From positions 124,001 through 188,000 of the forward strand of contig NZ_SRSO01000003.1 of NCBI RefSeq assembly GCF_004791695.1: a DNA stretch of 64,000 bases, written 5' to 3'. The stretch comes from Flavivirga rizhaonensis (lineage in GTDB: Bacteria; Bacteroidota; Bacteroidia; Flavobacteriales; Flavobacteriaceae). This document shows positions 37,090-46,214 of this stretch, in pieces. The translations under genes and the position numbers were made by a program. Within the stretch, counting starts at the first letter, position 1. Each line of letters starts with the position of its first letter. Under the pieces are notes generated by a model. The model had not been told where the DNA came from and made no database searches. It was given only the letters and a program-made list of their open reading frames with translations.

Positions 37090-40000
37090 TTAAAATTCTA
37101 CATTTAACCCTAGTGTATAACTTTTCATTGTAGGCACTCCATTTGCACTTGCTCCAAAGCCGCCACCCGTTTCTGGATCCCATCCTTTCCATTTGGTCCA
37201 GGTAACAAGGTTTTTGCCACTAATGAATACTTTTGCCCTACTAAGTCCTAGCATGCTCATAACTTTATTAGGAATATTATAAGATAAAGTAACATCTTGT
37301 AGCCTAACAAAACTTCTTGATGAATATGGTTTGGCTCCGTTAGGGTTACCTTCTTGTGCACCAAGTTGCGAAGACGTATCCAATCTTCTATATCGTGCAT
37401 TCGGATTTTCTGGTGTCCAAAAATCGTAGCCACCACTAGGAACATTAGTAAACGACAATTGATCCCTGTTTGAATGAAAAGCATCATCCCCTAAATAATA
37501 ATTATCACCCCCTTGAATAGAGTTTAGAAATGCATAAAGAGTGAAATCTTTATAGGTGATTGTATTTGCAAACCCAAATCTATATGACGGGTCTTGATAT
37601 CCAATAATTTTTCTGTCATTTAAGGAAGAAATATCACCATCATCATTTAGATCCGCAAGCATATATGTACCTGGGAAAAAACCCTCTGGCAAGGTTCCAT
37701 TGTCCCTGTCAGATAACTGCCACATACCTATAATGTCAAAATTATAGATAGAATTTTGAGGTTCGCCAATAAAGAGACCGTTTCCTACTAAGTCATCTTC
37801 TTGTCCGTCATTGTCATTATCATTAGAAGATCCAAAAATAGAGGTTATTTCATTTCTCACCCTGTTGAAATTAAGAGATGCATTCCATTGAAAATCCTTT
37901 TTTTTCATAATTGTGCCATTCAAAGTAAGCTCAATCCCATTATTAGCTACTTCGGCAATATTAGAATTAACTTCTGGAATGCCACCTATTCTAGGAAGTG
38001 CTATAGCAAATAGAATATTTTCTGTCTTATTGTTATAATATTCAATGCTACCATTTAATCGTGAATTCAACATCTCAAAATCAACCCCAATATTGACACC
38101 TGTAGTAGTCTCCCAACCTAAAAAAGGACTTGACAAGGTCGTAATAGACAGTCCTTGAGATGGAGATCCTCCATCTCCAAATACTAGAGATGGTTCTGAT
38201 GATACTCTGGCAAGAGTTTGTAGTCGATCAACCCCACGTCTACCTGATTGCCCATAAGAGACTCGAAGCTTTAAGAAATCTAACCAAGAAATATCATTGG
38301 CAAAATCTTCTTCAGTAATAGCCCAAGCAAATGCCCCAGTAGGAAAAATAGCAATTTTGTCGTTTGCACCAAAACCAGAGAAACCATCACGACGTATAGT
38401 ACCTGTTAAAAAATATTTATTTTTATAGTTGTACAACACCCTTGCCATCTGGTACAGACTACTTTCCTCTTCTTTGTTCGTTTCTATTATATTAAGTGTA
38501 GGATCTCCAGCTTGCAATCTATTAAATCCTAAAATATCTAAACCAAAATTACTAGCTTCTGAATATGTTTCATTAATATGCCTTTTTTCTATACCATACA
38601 CGAGTGTGACGTCTAAATTATGAACATTGTTAAAAGTTCTTTTAAATGAGATAATATTATCCAAGGTTTGATCCCAACCAATAATATGTTCTTTAAAACC
38701 TTCTCCAGTAAAGTTTACTTCATAAGGATTAAAATTAAATTCGTTTCTTGTTCGATAAGCATTTGAATAATTCAATCTATACTTAAGTCCTTTTATAGGT
38801 AAATTAATATCGGCATACCAGGTAGTTGATAGATTTAATCGTATATCAGAATTATCTTGTTCTTTAAATAAAAAAGGGTTTAAGCCATCTACCGGATTAA
38901 CGATAAATTCTCCTTGATCATCTCTTATAGGTGCCCATGGCTGTACACGAAATACATCTCTTGAACTTGGGTTTACCCCAGAATAATCACTAACAATCGC
39001 ATAGGTTTGAGTTCCTATTTTCAACCAGTTGTTTATTTTAGATTCCAAATTTACCCTAAAATTATACCTGGTATAATCATCGCCTACAAGAAACCCTTTT
39101 TGATCTGTAATACCAGCAGATACAAAATAATTAAAGTTTTCTTTTCTTTGTCTGATACTAAGATTATGCATATTTATCGTGCCTTGTCTAGTAAGTTGAT
39201 CCCACCAATCTACATCTAAACCAGCATTATATCCATCGATCAGAAAATTAGTTTTCAAATTCTGTGCGAAATTGAAATTAGGGTCTCTCTGAAGAAAATC
39301 TGGACCTATCCTGGCGCCCTCTTCCCAAAAGATCTCTGGATAAAATTCCTCATACTCAGCTGATCGCATTGGGCGCATTTTATTAGTTGGACTTTGAATA
39401 GAATAACTTGAAGTATAATTTATAATAGGCTTTCCACTAGCAGCACCTCCACTCTTAGTTGTTATGACCATAACACCATTAGAAGCCTGAGAGCCATAGA
39501 TTGCAGCGGAACTTGCATCTTTTAGTATATCTATTGATTGAATATCTGAAGGGTTAATATCAACCAAACTTCCTCTATATATAATCCCATCCAATACAAT
39601 AAGTGGTAGATTTGAATTTGTTTCATTCTGACTAGTCACATTATTATTATGTAGTGTATTTCGTCCTCGAACAGATAAACTAGGATTAGCACCAGCAGTG
39701 GTAACTGCACCTATATTAATACCAGTAATAGATCCTTGCAGCGCTTGAAGTATAGAAACATTAGATGTTTCAAGGGCATTATCGAGGTTTGCACTTGATA
39801 CTGCCCCTGTCAAATCTTTTTTCCTTACAGTAGATCCATACCCTATTACTACAACCTCATCTAAAGCAGCTGTGTTTTCCTCTAAAATTATATTTAAGTT
39901 AGACTGTCCAGCAACGGCTGGTACCTCTTTATCAGAGAAACCAATATAAGTTATTACCAGAATAACATTTCCGCTTGAAACATTTAACGAAAATTTACCA

Positions 40001-40566
40001 TCAAAATCACTAACGACACCATTTGTTGTGCCTTTTTCTAATATATTAGCTCCAGCGAGCGGGACACCACTAGCATCAGTCACCACTCCAGTAATAGTAT
40101 TATTTTGAGTTGTTTTTACATTTATAAGAGAGGCTTCTATCTTTGTAGAAAAACCATTAGATATTAATCCCAAACCTGATGTGTCTTCTAATTTTCGATG
40201 TCCACGTTTTACAAAAACGATCTGCTTATCATGAATAACATATTCAATTTCCTTGTCATTTAATAATAGACTTAAAATGTTACTTATTTTCGCCTTTGTT
40301 ACATTAATACTTACAATTCTATTTTCATCAATAAGATCTTTATTAATAAGAAAATAAAATTTACTATTTTCCTCAATAGCATCTAGAACTTCTCCCAGTT
40401 TGACATTCGTCATATTTAAGGTCAGCTTTTTATTCTGAGAATACGAATCGTTTGCAAAAACACTTGTAACAGTAATAAAAAATAGGAATATTGATATTTT
40501 CATAATCCTTAAGATATTTCTAATACGTCGTGATTGAAAATCACCTCGTTCTGAGTTTTTTTTCAT
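37090..40566 (-). CDS. SusC-like TonB-dependent receptor with N-terminal STN signalling domain
   Basis: The 1158-residue protein has a cytoplasmic leader of about 22 residues and then a signal peptide (MKISIFLFFITVTSVFA). Such a leader is usual in STN-type SusC proteins. An STN (secretin/TonB short N-terminal) domain at about 47-118 is followed by a carboxypeptidase-regulatory-like domain at 156-230, the LDEVVVIGYG motif at 235-244, the plug with YGSQASNGVMVITT, and a barrel ending in Phe (NVEF). The STN domain touches the FecR anti-sigma protein, so substrate binding outside is signalled to the ECF sigma factor encoded upstream. The 137-base gap before it holds a candidate antisense RNA. Confidence 0.96.
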   Translation of the reverse strand: MKKNSERGDFQSRRIRNILRIMKISIFLFFITVTSVFANDSYSQNKKLTLNMTNVKLGEVLDAIEENSKFYFLINKDLIDENRIVSINVTKAKISNILSLLLNDKEIEYVIHDKQIVFVKRGHRKLEDTSGLGLISNGFSTKIEASLINVKTTQNNTITGVVTDASGVPLAGANILEKGTTNGVVSDFDGKFSLNVSSGNVILVITYIGFSDKEVPAVAGQSNLNIILEENTAALDEVVVIGYGSTVRKKDLTGAVSSANLDNALETSNVSILQALQGSITGINIGAVTTAGANPSLSVRGRNTLHNNNVTSQNETNSNLPLIVLDGIIYRGSLVDINPSDIQSIDILKDASSAAIYGSQASNGVMVITTKSGGAASGKPIINYTSSYSIQSPTNKMRPMRSAEYEEFYPEIFWEEGARIGPDFLQRDPNFNFAQNLKTNFLIDGYNAGLDVDWWDQLTRQGTINMHNLSIRQRKENFNYFVSAGITDQKGFLVGDDYTRYNFRVNLESKINNWLKIGTQTYAIVSDYSGVNPSSRDVFRVQPWAPIRDDQGEFIVNPVDGLNPFLFKEQDNSDIRLNLSTTWYADINLPIKGLKYRLNYSNAYRTRNEFNFNPYEVNFTGEGFKEHIIGWDQTLDNIISFKRTFNNVHNLDVTLVYGIEKRHINETYSEASNFGLDILGFNRLQAGDPTLNIIETNKEEESSLYQMARVLYNYKNKYFLTGTIRRDGFSGFGANDKIAIFPTGAFAWAITEEDFANDISWLDFLKLRVSYGQSGRRGVDRLQTLARVSSEPSLVFGDGGSPSQGLSITTLSSPFLGWETTTGVNIGVDFEMLNSRLNGSIEYYNNKTENILFAIALPRIGGIPEVNSNIAEVANNGIELTLNGTIMKKKDFQWNASLNFNRVRNEITSIFGSSNDNDNDGQEDDLVGNGLFIGEPQNSIYNFDIIGMWQLSDRDNGTLPEGFFPGTYMLADLNDDGDISSLNDRKIIGYQDPSYRFGFANTITYKDFTLYAFLNSIQGGDNYYLGDDAFHSNRDQLSFTNVPSGGYDFWTPENPNARYRRLDTSSQLGAQEGNPNGAKPYSSRSFVRLQDVTLSYNIPNKVMSMLGLSRAKVFISGKNLVTWTKWKGWDPETGGGFGASANGVPTMKSYTLGLNVEF

Positions 40567-40573
40567 AATTTTG
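40566..40573 (+). promoter_or_regulatory. Candidate -7 box for an antisense transcript
   Basis: TAATTTTG on the plus strand fits the Bacteroidota -7 consensus TAnnTTTG exactly. No good -33 TTG is found at the usual spacing (the nearest is 534-536 of the same kilobase, too far). A transcript would start near 40580. Confidence 0.4.
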
Positions 40574-40579
40574 TATTTT

Positions 40580-40653
40580 TTAGTAGTTTTTAATTTGTTA
40601 ACTCTGCTAATAATTTAGGCAGGGATGTGTCGTAACCACATTCCTGTTTTTTT
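40580..40653 (+). ncRNA. Candidate DonS-like cis-antisense small RNA opposite the susC leader
   Basis: A plus-strand hairpin with a T-tract (see next entry) lies in the fecR-susC gap, preceded about 47 bases upstream by a TAnnTTTG box. The inferred RNA is about 74 bases and fully antisense to the untranslated leader of the minus-strand susC gene. In Bacteroides, DonS-type antisense RNAs occupy this same position in ECF/anti-sigma PULs and repress susC. The assignment rests on position, strand and terminator only. Confidence 0.45.
40620..40653 (+). terminator. Plus-strand intrinsic terminator in the fecR-susC gap
   Basis: A 10-bp stem with one mismatch (cagggatgtg 40620-40629 with cacattcctg 40637-40646), loop tcgtaac, followed by seven T (40647-40653). 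No plus-strand gene lies upstream, and in the minus direction there is no T-tract, so it fits an antisense transcript. Confidence 0.7.
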
Positions 40654-40703
40654 AAGTCTTGTTATGTCATAGGCAATTTATATTTAGTTGGTTAGTGTAT
40701 TTT

Positions 40704-41744
40704 CTATTCAACCGTAATTATTATGTTACGTTTATCGAATTGATTATCTTTATCTTTTTCCCTGGATTCTATTTTATAATCAATTGGGAAACTTATCTTT
40801 AACAAGCGTAGCACTTCTTCAACATCTTCATCTACAAAGGTTGCTCTTAACCGTAAATCTTTATTGTGTTTATTCTCTATATTAACCGATACATTATACC
40901 ACCTGCTCAATCTCTTTGCAACTTCATTAATAGGATCATTTCTAAAAATAAGCTTGCCTTCTTTCCAACTAGAATACCTATACGCTTCTTCCAGTTTTGT
41001 TTTATCTACAGTATTATTTTTGGTATTTATAACCACCCTATCTTGTGGATCCATCTCCAATTCTTCACTAGTATTCAATTGTTTTAACTTCACTTTCCCT
41101 GTTTCTAAAACAACATCTACTTTTTCATTTTGATACGCCGAAACATTGAATTGTGTCCCTAAAACAGATATATTAACACTAGAGGCATATACATTAAAAG
41201 GTTTGCTCGCATCTTTTTTCACATCAAACCAAGCTTCCCCAGTTAATTTAACATCTCTTGTTTTTCCAAACTTTACTGGGTACTTAATTTTAGAGCCACT
41301 GTTTAACCAACCTATACTACCATCTGGAAGCTTAAATTGAACTCTAGACCCTAAAGGAGCACTAACTTCTGCATAAGAATCTTCATTTATAAGATCTTTA
41401 TTTACTTTATTAATATGCATCATATACATTAATGCTATAGGAAGTATTAATATAGCGGCTACACGTGCATAGACTTTCCAAACTTTAGCAAAGATTTTCT
41501 TTTGCGAATTGTTATTCTTTTTTTGCTTTATTTCTTCATAAAGCCTAAGTAGAATATGATCTAGGTCATATTCAGGTACATCATGTAAGTTCTGAAATTC
41601 ATTCCAATTTTCCTCAAGAAACACTTTTAACTCACCCTCCATTTCTGCATTAGAAAACAGTTTTTCTATATACAAACTATCTTTTTGGTCATAATTGCCA
41701 GAAAAATAATTTTTAATTCTTTTCTTATCAATGCTTAGTTTCAT
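40704..41744 (-). CDS. FecR-family anti-sigma factor
   Basis: The 346-residue protein starts at ATG 41742-41744. A cytoplasmic sigma-binding part (1-90) is followed by one membrane helix (about 92-110). The FecR domain (about 127-230) has APLGSRVQFKLPDGSIGWLN and EAWFDVKKDASKPFNVYA. A C-terminal DUF4974 (about 260-345) holds FRNDPINEVAKRLSRWYNV. It holds the ECF sigma factor at the inner membrane until the STN domain of the loaded SusC signals to it. It lies 93 bases after the sigma gene, in the usual order sigma-FecR-SusC-SusD. Confidence 0.95.
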   Translation of the reverse strand: MKLSIDKKRIKNYFSGNYDQKDSLYIEKLFSNAEMEGELKVFLEENWNEFQNLHDVPEYDLDHILLRLYEEIKQKKNNNSQKKIFAKVWKVYARVAAILILPIALMYMMHINKVNKDLINEDSYAEVSAPLGSRVQFKLPDGSIGWLNSGSKIKYPVKFGKTRDVKLTGEAWFDVKKDASKPFNVYASSVNISVLGTQFNVSAYQNEKVDVVLETGKVKLKQLNTSEELEMDPQDRVVINTKNNTVDKTKLEEAYRYSSWKEGKLIFRNDPINEVAKRLSRWYNVSVNIENKHNKDLRLRATFVDEDVEEVLRLLKISFPIDYKIESREKDKDNQFDKRNIIITVE

Positions 41745-41837
41745 CAAAAAATATTATTTATACACACAAACAAAAAATGCTTAGTATTAAGTTAATATCC
41801 TTAATCTAAGCAATTCCCCTACTGACCTAAATAAATT

Positions 41838-42419
41838 TTATACTATTTGTGCTTTTCCGTGAGGTTCTTTAAGATCCCAATTGGCTTTAATAAACTTTAG
41901 AGCTGAAGTAATTTGACTCTCTACTGTTTTAGGGCTCACATTCATTTCTTTAGCTATTTCTTTAACAGACAAACCATCAAAACGGCTTTTTATAAACGTT
42001 TCTCTTCTACGATCTGGCATTTTAGAAACCAATTCCATAACCCTTTCCATCATGAAATGATAATCAATTTGACTTAAAGTGGATTGATCAAAATCAATGA
42101 CCTTTTCTTTTGAATTCAAATAGGTTCTAATTTTATTTCTTTTTATAAATACTTTTTTTATCAAGTTAAACGCTATAGTAAAGATGTAAGATTTGAAATT
42201 ATGTTCTGGTTTTAAAGCTCTTCTTTTTTCCCAAACTTTTGAAAAGACATCTTGAACAACGCCTTCTGCTTCGACAGGAGATTTTAAATACCCAAGTGCA
42301 AAACCATATAGGTTTTTATTATATTGATTAAACAACTCTTCAAAAGCTTTTATTTTTCCTTCTTTAAGACTTTCTACTAAAGCTCTATCATTATTTAGAA
42401 TAAACAAGTCTTTTTTCAT
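41838..42419 (-). CDS. ECF RNA polymerase sigma factor (FecI-like)
   Basis: The 193-residue protein has sigma region 2 at about 22-75 (FEELFNQYNKNLYGFALGYL with VVQDVFSKVWEKR). Region 4 is at about 130-185 (MPDRRRETFIKSRFDGLSVK, then EIAKEMNVSPKTVESQI). Bacteroidota use such ECF factors to switch on the linked SusC/SusD operon when released by FecR. The gene starts just right of a MITE-like element (42459-42683), so its promoter must lie either in the 40 bases between them or inside the element. Confidence 0.95.
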   Translation of the reverse strand: MKKDLFILNNDRALVESLKEGKIKAFEELFNQYNKNLYGFALGYLKSPVEAEGVVQDVFSKVWEKRRALKPEHNFKSYIFTIAFNLIKKVFIKRNKIRTYLNSKEKVIDFDQSTLSQIDYHFMMERVMELVSKMPDRRRETFIKSRFDGLSVKEIAKEMNVSPKTVESQITSALKFIKANWDLKEPHGKAQIV

Positions 42420-42458
42420 AAAAAATTAGTCTTAACTATAAACTAAATTTATATTATT

Positions 42459-42683
42459 TAACGTGAGTTCGATATATTATAATGATAATTAGTTCTTTAA
42501 ATATTTTAGCAAGGAACCTATGTCATTCCGAACAAGGAGGAATCTCATCCTTATGAGATGTCTCGAAAGTTTATCTTGAGCGAAGTCGAAAGGCTCATGC
42601 TTCGCTTAGTCGACATGACAAAACATTGTTTGTCAGTAATATAAAACCATTTGTCTATTGAAATTTATATCGAGTTCACGTTA
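42459..42683. mobile_element. MITE-like element, family B copy 1 (about 225 bp)
   Basis: Ends are inverted repeats: taacgtgagttcgatatat (42459-42477) and the near-complement tatcgagttcacgtta (42668-42683), with two mismatches. The interior has catccttatgaga (42546-42558) and a GC-richer palindromic part (gagcgaagtcgaaaggctc; gcttcgcttagtcgac). The same core in opposite orientation is in copy 2 at 59793-60044. It fills most of the gap upstream of the sigma-factor gene. Confidence 0.75.
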
Positions 42684-42775
42684 ATTTATAGTTTGATACA
42701 TCCAAAATTAGTCATTAAACCAAAGAGGTTAAGTGGATAAATTGTTCAAAATGGTCGACAAAATGTTCAAAAAGC

Positions 42776-45700
42776 CTAGTTTTCCAATACTCCTATATGA
42801 GTACAGTCATACTCCAGTATATTCTTAAAACATTCTAAAGATTCTTTTATCATATCTTTTCCTTTATACCCTAATGCCATAAGGTAATGACAATGAATCT
42901 TATTTTTCTGAACTAAATCGTCCTCCCAAATCAACAAATCCGGAAGTGAGACAGCAAAATAATCTATTTTCACTTTATCTTCCATGTGTTGCTTTCCAAA
43001 ATCGATTAATTTATTAAAACGCTTAATCGCTTCTTCTTTTTGTTGAAGTTTTAATAACGCCATACCTTGATAAAATATCGTATCTGGTTGCTGATCGTTA
43101 TAAAACCATGCTATTGCTGGTTCACTTAACCCTGCAGACGCTTGCTTCCAATTTATTTTGGCTTGATTTAATTCTCCTATACCCTCATAGGCACAACCTA
43201 ACCAAAAATCAATATCGTTCTCTTGAGCACCTTGTAATTTTCCTTCTCCTAAATTTAAAGGGTAAATCTTCGCTTTATTTAACCAATCTATAGCTTTGGT
43301 AAAATCTTTATTTTCAATAGCCTGTTTACCTAAACCAACAAGACAAGAAGTGTATGCTTTTGTTATTTTTCCTTCACCTCCTTCCCAGGGGTGGAAAGTT
43401 CTTTCCATAATTAAATTAAAGGCTTTTAAATAATCGCCGTTTAGAATGTTTAAATAAACCCATTCAATATATACATCATCTCGCTGCTTTACCAATTTTA
43501 AATGCTCTTCGAGAGTATTTAATCTAAAATCCACAGACTTATTAAGCTTTTTATATAATTGATCTAACTCCATAAGGATTCTAGCATCTTGTTTATCCAA
43601 ATGAAATGCTGTTTCAAGAGCTTTTAAGGCTTTTTTAGGCTGATCAAACTTATTATAATAGGCTAAGGCTAAATTTCTATAAACCGTAGGAAAATGATCA
43701 TTATTAGTTGTCGATTTTTCCCAGCATTGTAACGCTTCTTGATACTGACGTGCATTGTACCAGAAATTACCTAAATAATATGGCGCTTTGGCTCCACTAG
43801 GATTAACTTCTATGGCGAATTGTAAAGCCAATACAGACTCCAATCTGTTAGGGAAACAATAGTCTGGCAAACATAACTCTGCTTCCTTAACGCCCTCTAA
43901 GGCTTCGTGATGTTTTCCTGATTTTTCCAAAAACCAAGCTTTATAATATAAAGCCATTGGGTATTTGGCAGCCTGTTGTTCCACTCCTATTTCTAATAAT
44001 TCTATAGCTTCAGAATACATCCCTGCCCAGTTATAATCTAAAGCAACTTCAATATAATTTTGAATGTTTCCTCGCATTAATTCTACCATATCATCTTTGG
44101 CAGCAGGATCTCCCAATAAAAACTTCTCATAGTACAGCCCGAAATTAAAAGCATCTAATTCTAACGATTCATCGATTAGTTTTTTGGCCTCAACTGCACT
44201 ACTATTTTTTCTTAGAATTGCTGTTTTTAAATGCCTGGCTTTATGATTATGCCAATTTCTAATCAGTGATTTATTTATAGAGTCTAAACTCAAATGCCAC
44301 TCATTATTTACAGCTTCTATTTGGGCTATTTGAAAATACCCACTATCCATAAAGTTTGTATTCCAGATAGATTTATAAAACGCTTCATATGCTTGCTCAT
44401 CTTTTCCTTGATAGCGCAATGATAAACCTAAATTAAAAAGGGGTTCGCCATCATATGGATTTGGATTTCGAAGAATTTGTCGTTGATACCCTTTTAGGAA
44501 ATGTTTTTCTGATTCAGCAAATTTTCCATTGCGGAAAAGTAATAAGCCCATAGCATTATTACAGCGAATATCCTCTGGGTCTCGACTTAAGGCTTCCTGA
44601 TAATAATCCATTGGATTATAGGTCGCATGTCTATATTGTTCTAAATGTTGTCCATTTAAAAATAATTCTTCAATAGTTGAAATCTCTTTTGGAGGTTTTG
44701 CTGCTTTCGCCGCTTCTGGAATATCGTCTGATTCATTTTTTTCCGGAACCCAATCAACAAGTAACTCACCTGCTTCTGAAATCACCGAAACGTAATAGTT
44801 TTTTAAGGGAATGGTTTGGTCTATTTGCAAATCTTTAAAATAGGTCACTCCAGGTTTAAAGTTAAATCTCTCATTTAACAGCTCCTTATTGTCCTGTAAA
44901 ACTTTTATGGTTACATTTGAATAAATGCCCGTAGCATAAACACTTAATAGTGCTTTATCACCTTCAAATTCAAGGTTTAGCATCGCATTTTTAGAGGCAT
45001 TCTTTACAACGCCTAAATCTTGATATGGCATGAAATACTGCGTAAAGGTCTTTTCTTCATAAGGCATGATCCATGAAAAATCAGGCTGGTTATCTGTATA
45101 GACGCCACACATTAACTCAATATAAGGTCCATTTTTATCTGTTAAGTTTCTATCCCAAGCTTTACCAAAATCGCCATTTCCCCAGGTCCATTGTTTTTTA
45201 CCTGGTGATACATGATGATTTGCTACGTGAAGTAATCCGCCTTTACTATCATTTTCGTACCCTCCAACAAAGTTGTATTTGGATTTTATTGCCATATAAG
45301 AGGTCGGTACAGGAATGTTTTTATATCGTGAAATATCTGTTCCCGGAGCATAATCAAATTTATAATATGTGCCCGTTGCAATGGGGAACTTTGATACATC
45401 TCGTTTTCCGTGATCGAATACTGCATTCACATCTGGAGGAAATACCGATTGATAATCGTCATTTACTGCTACCGCAGGGTTAGCCCACCATAAAAATGTT
45501 TGAGGCAAAAGCGTTCTATTATATAGCTTAGCATTTATTTCTAAATAGGCTTTATCTGGATATAATCTAAAACCTACCATACCTTTAGTGCCAAACATGC
45601 GCTCTATCTCACTACACCAAACTGTTTTACTACCATCTGGATGTGATTCAATTTTATAATCTACCGGGTCGTAAGTACTGGGTCTGTGATGCTGTGGCCA

Positions 45701-46051
45701 ATTAAACTCTATACCTCCGGAAATCCAAGGCCCTGTTAAACCTACCAATGCAGGCTTTATAACCTCATTGTAATACACAAAATGACGTTTCTTGGTTTTA
45801 TCATAAGCCATTTGTACACGACCTCCCAATTCTGGCAGAATCATTATTTTTAAATAATCATTCTCTAGAAAACATGCCAACCATTCTTTATCAATCTTCT
45901 CATCATGAATCTTTTCAATTGCAGGATGTGGATACATTTTTCCACTGCTACCCTGGTACACTCGTTTTTCTAGGAATATTGGATTTTTTTCAGGCTTACC
46001 AATTTCATAAGTTGGAATTACAACTTTTTCTGACCAAACTTTTACTTCCAT
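42776..46051 (-). CDS. DUF5107 (aldose-epimerase-like) and TPR protein, probably cytoplasmic
   Basis: The 1091-residue protein has no signal peptide. Residues about 40-330 are DUF5107, a super-sandwich related to galactose mutarotase, with ILPELGGRVQMAYDKTKKRH, GPWISGGIEFNWPQHHRPST and FLWWANPAVAV. The rest is a long TPR solenoid (about 470-1085) with repeats such as CNNAMGLLLFRNGKFAESEK, PFFNLGLSLRY-like and YYKAWFLEKSGKHHEALEGV. Such proteins are often found in Bacteroidota sugar-use loci; some may act as glycosidases, but the activity is not known to me. It is divergent from the AraC gene, with 163 bases between them, which suggests control by that regulator. Confidence 0.82.
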   Translation of the reverse strand: MEVKVWSEKVVIPTYEIGKPEKNPIFLEKRVYQGSSGKMYPHPAIEKIHDEKIDKEWLACFLENDYLKIMILPELGGRVQMAYDKTKKRHFVYYNEVIKPALVGLTGPWISGGIEFNWPQHHRPSTYDPVDYKIESHPDGSKTVWCSEIERMFGTKGMVGFRLYPDKAYLEINAKLYNRTLLPQTFLWWANPAVAVNDDYQSVFPPDVNAVFDHGKRDVSKFPIATGTYYKFDYAPGTDISRYKNIPVPTSYMAIKSKYNFVGGYENDSKGGLLHVANHHVSPGKKQWTWGNGDFGKAWDRNLTDKNGPYIELMCGVYTDNQPDFSWIMPYEEKTFTQYFMPYQDLGVVKNASKNAMLNLEFEGDKALLSVYATGIYSNVTIKVLQDNKELLNERFNFKPGVTYFKDLQIDQTIPLKNYYVSVISEAGELLVDWVPEKNESDDIPEAAKAAKPPKEISTIEELFLNGQHLEQYRHATYNPMDYYQEALSRDPEDIRCNNAMGLLLFRNGKFAESEKHFLKGYQRQILRNPNPYDGEPLFNLGLSLRYQGKDEQAYEAFYKSIWNTNFMDSGYFQIAQIEAVNNEWHLSLDSINKSLIRNWHNHKARHLKTAILRKNSSAVEAKKLIDESLELDAFNFGLYYEKFLLGDPAAKDDMVELMRGNIQNYIEVALDYNWAGMYSEAIELLEIGVEQQAAKYPMALYYKAWFLEKSGKHHEALEGVKEAELCLPDYCFPNRLESVLALQFAIEVNPSGAKAPYYLGNFWYNARQYQEALQCWEKSTTNNDHFPTVYRNLALAYYNKFDQPKKALKALETAFHLDKQDARILMELDQLYKKLNKSVDFRLNTLEEHLKLVKQRDDVYIEWVYLNILNGDYLKAFNLIMERTFHPWEGGEGKITKAYTSCLVGLGKQAIENKDFTKAIDWLNKAKIYPLNLGEGKLQGAQENDIDFWLGCAYEGIGELNQAKINWKQASAGLSEPAIAWFYNDQQPDTIFYQGMALLKLQQKEEAIKRFNKLIDFGKQHMEDKVKIDYFAVSLPDLLIWEDDLVQKNKIHCHYLMALGYKGKDMIKESLECFKNILEYDCTHIGVLEN

Positions 46052-46214
46052 GCTCTAAAATATATTTTTAATTTCTGCTTTTCAGCGAAGGCTTTATTTC
46101 AATATTGCACAATTACAATGCTATTATTTGTAAAATTACTACGTATTGTTCTTACTAGAAATAGACAATTTTATGATATTAATGGATTATTTTCTTATTT
46201 TTAAAAAAAATACC
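46052..46214. promoter_or_regulatory. Divergent promoter region between DUF5107 and AraC genes
   Basis: 163 bases between two divergent genes, probably holding both promoters and the AraC-type operator. No unambiguous -7 or -33 pair or direct repeat could be picked out by eye. Confidence 0.45.

Noticed and set aside
40620..40653. Hairpin read as a minus-strand attenuator between fecR and susC
   Set aside because: In the minus direction there is no T-tract after the stem; the T-tract is on the plus-strand side, so an antisense terminator fits better.
45073..45483. 136-codon plus-strand open frame
   Set aside because: It lies fully antisense within the well-supported DUF5107/TPR gene.
46146..46214. 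Longer start for the AraC regulator
   Set aside because: The extra 23 residues are hydrophobic and unlike the family; the ATG at 46215 gives the normal N-terminus.
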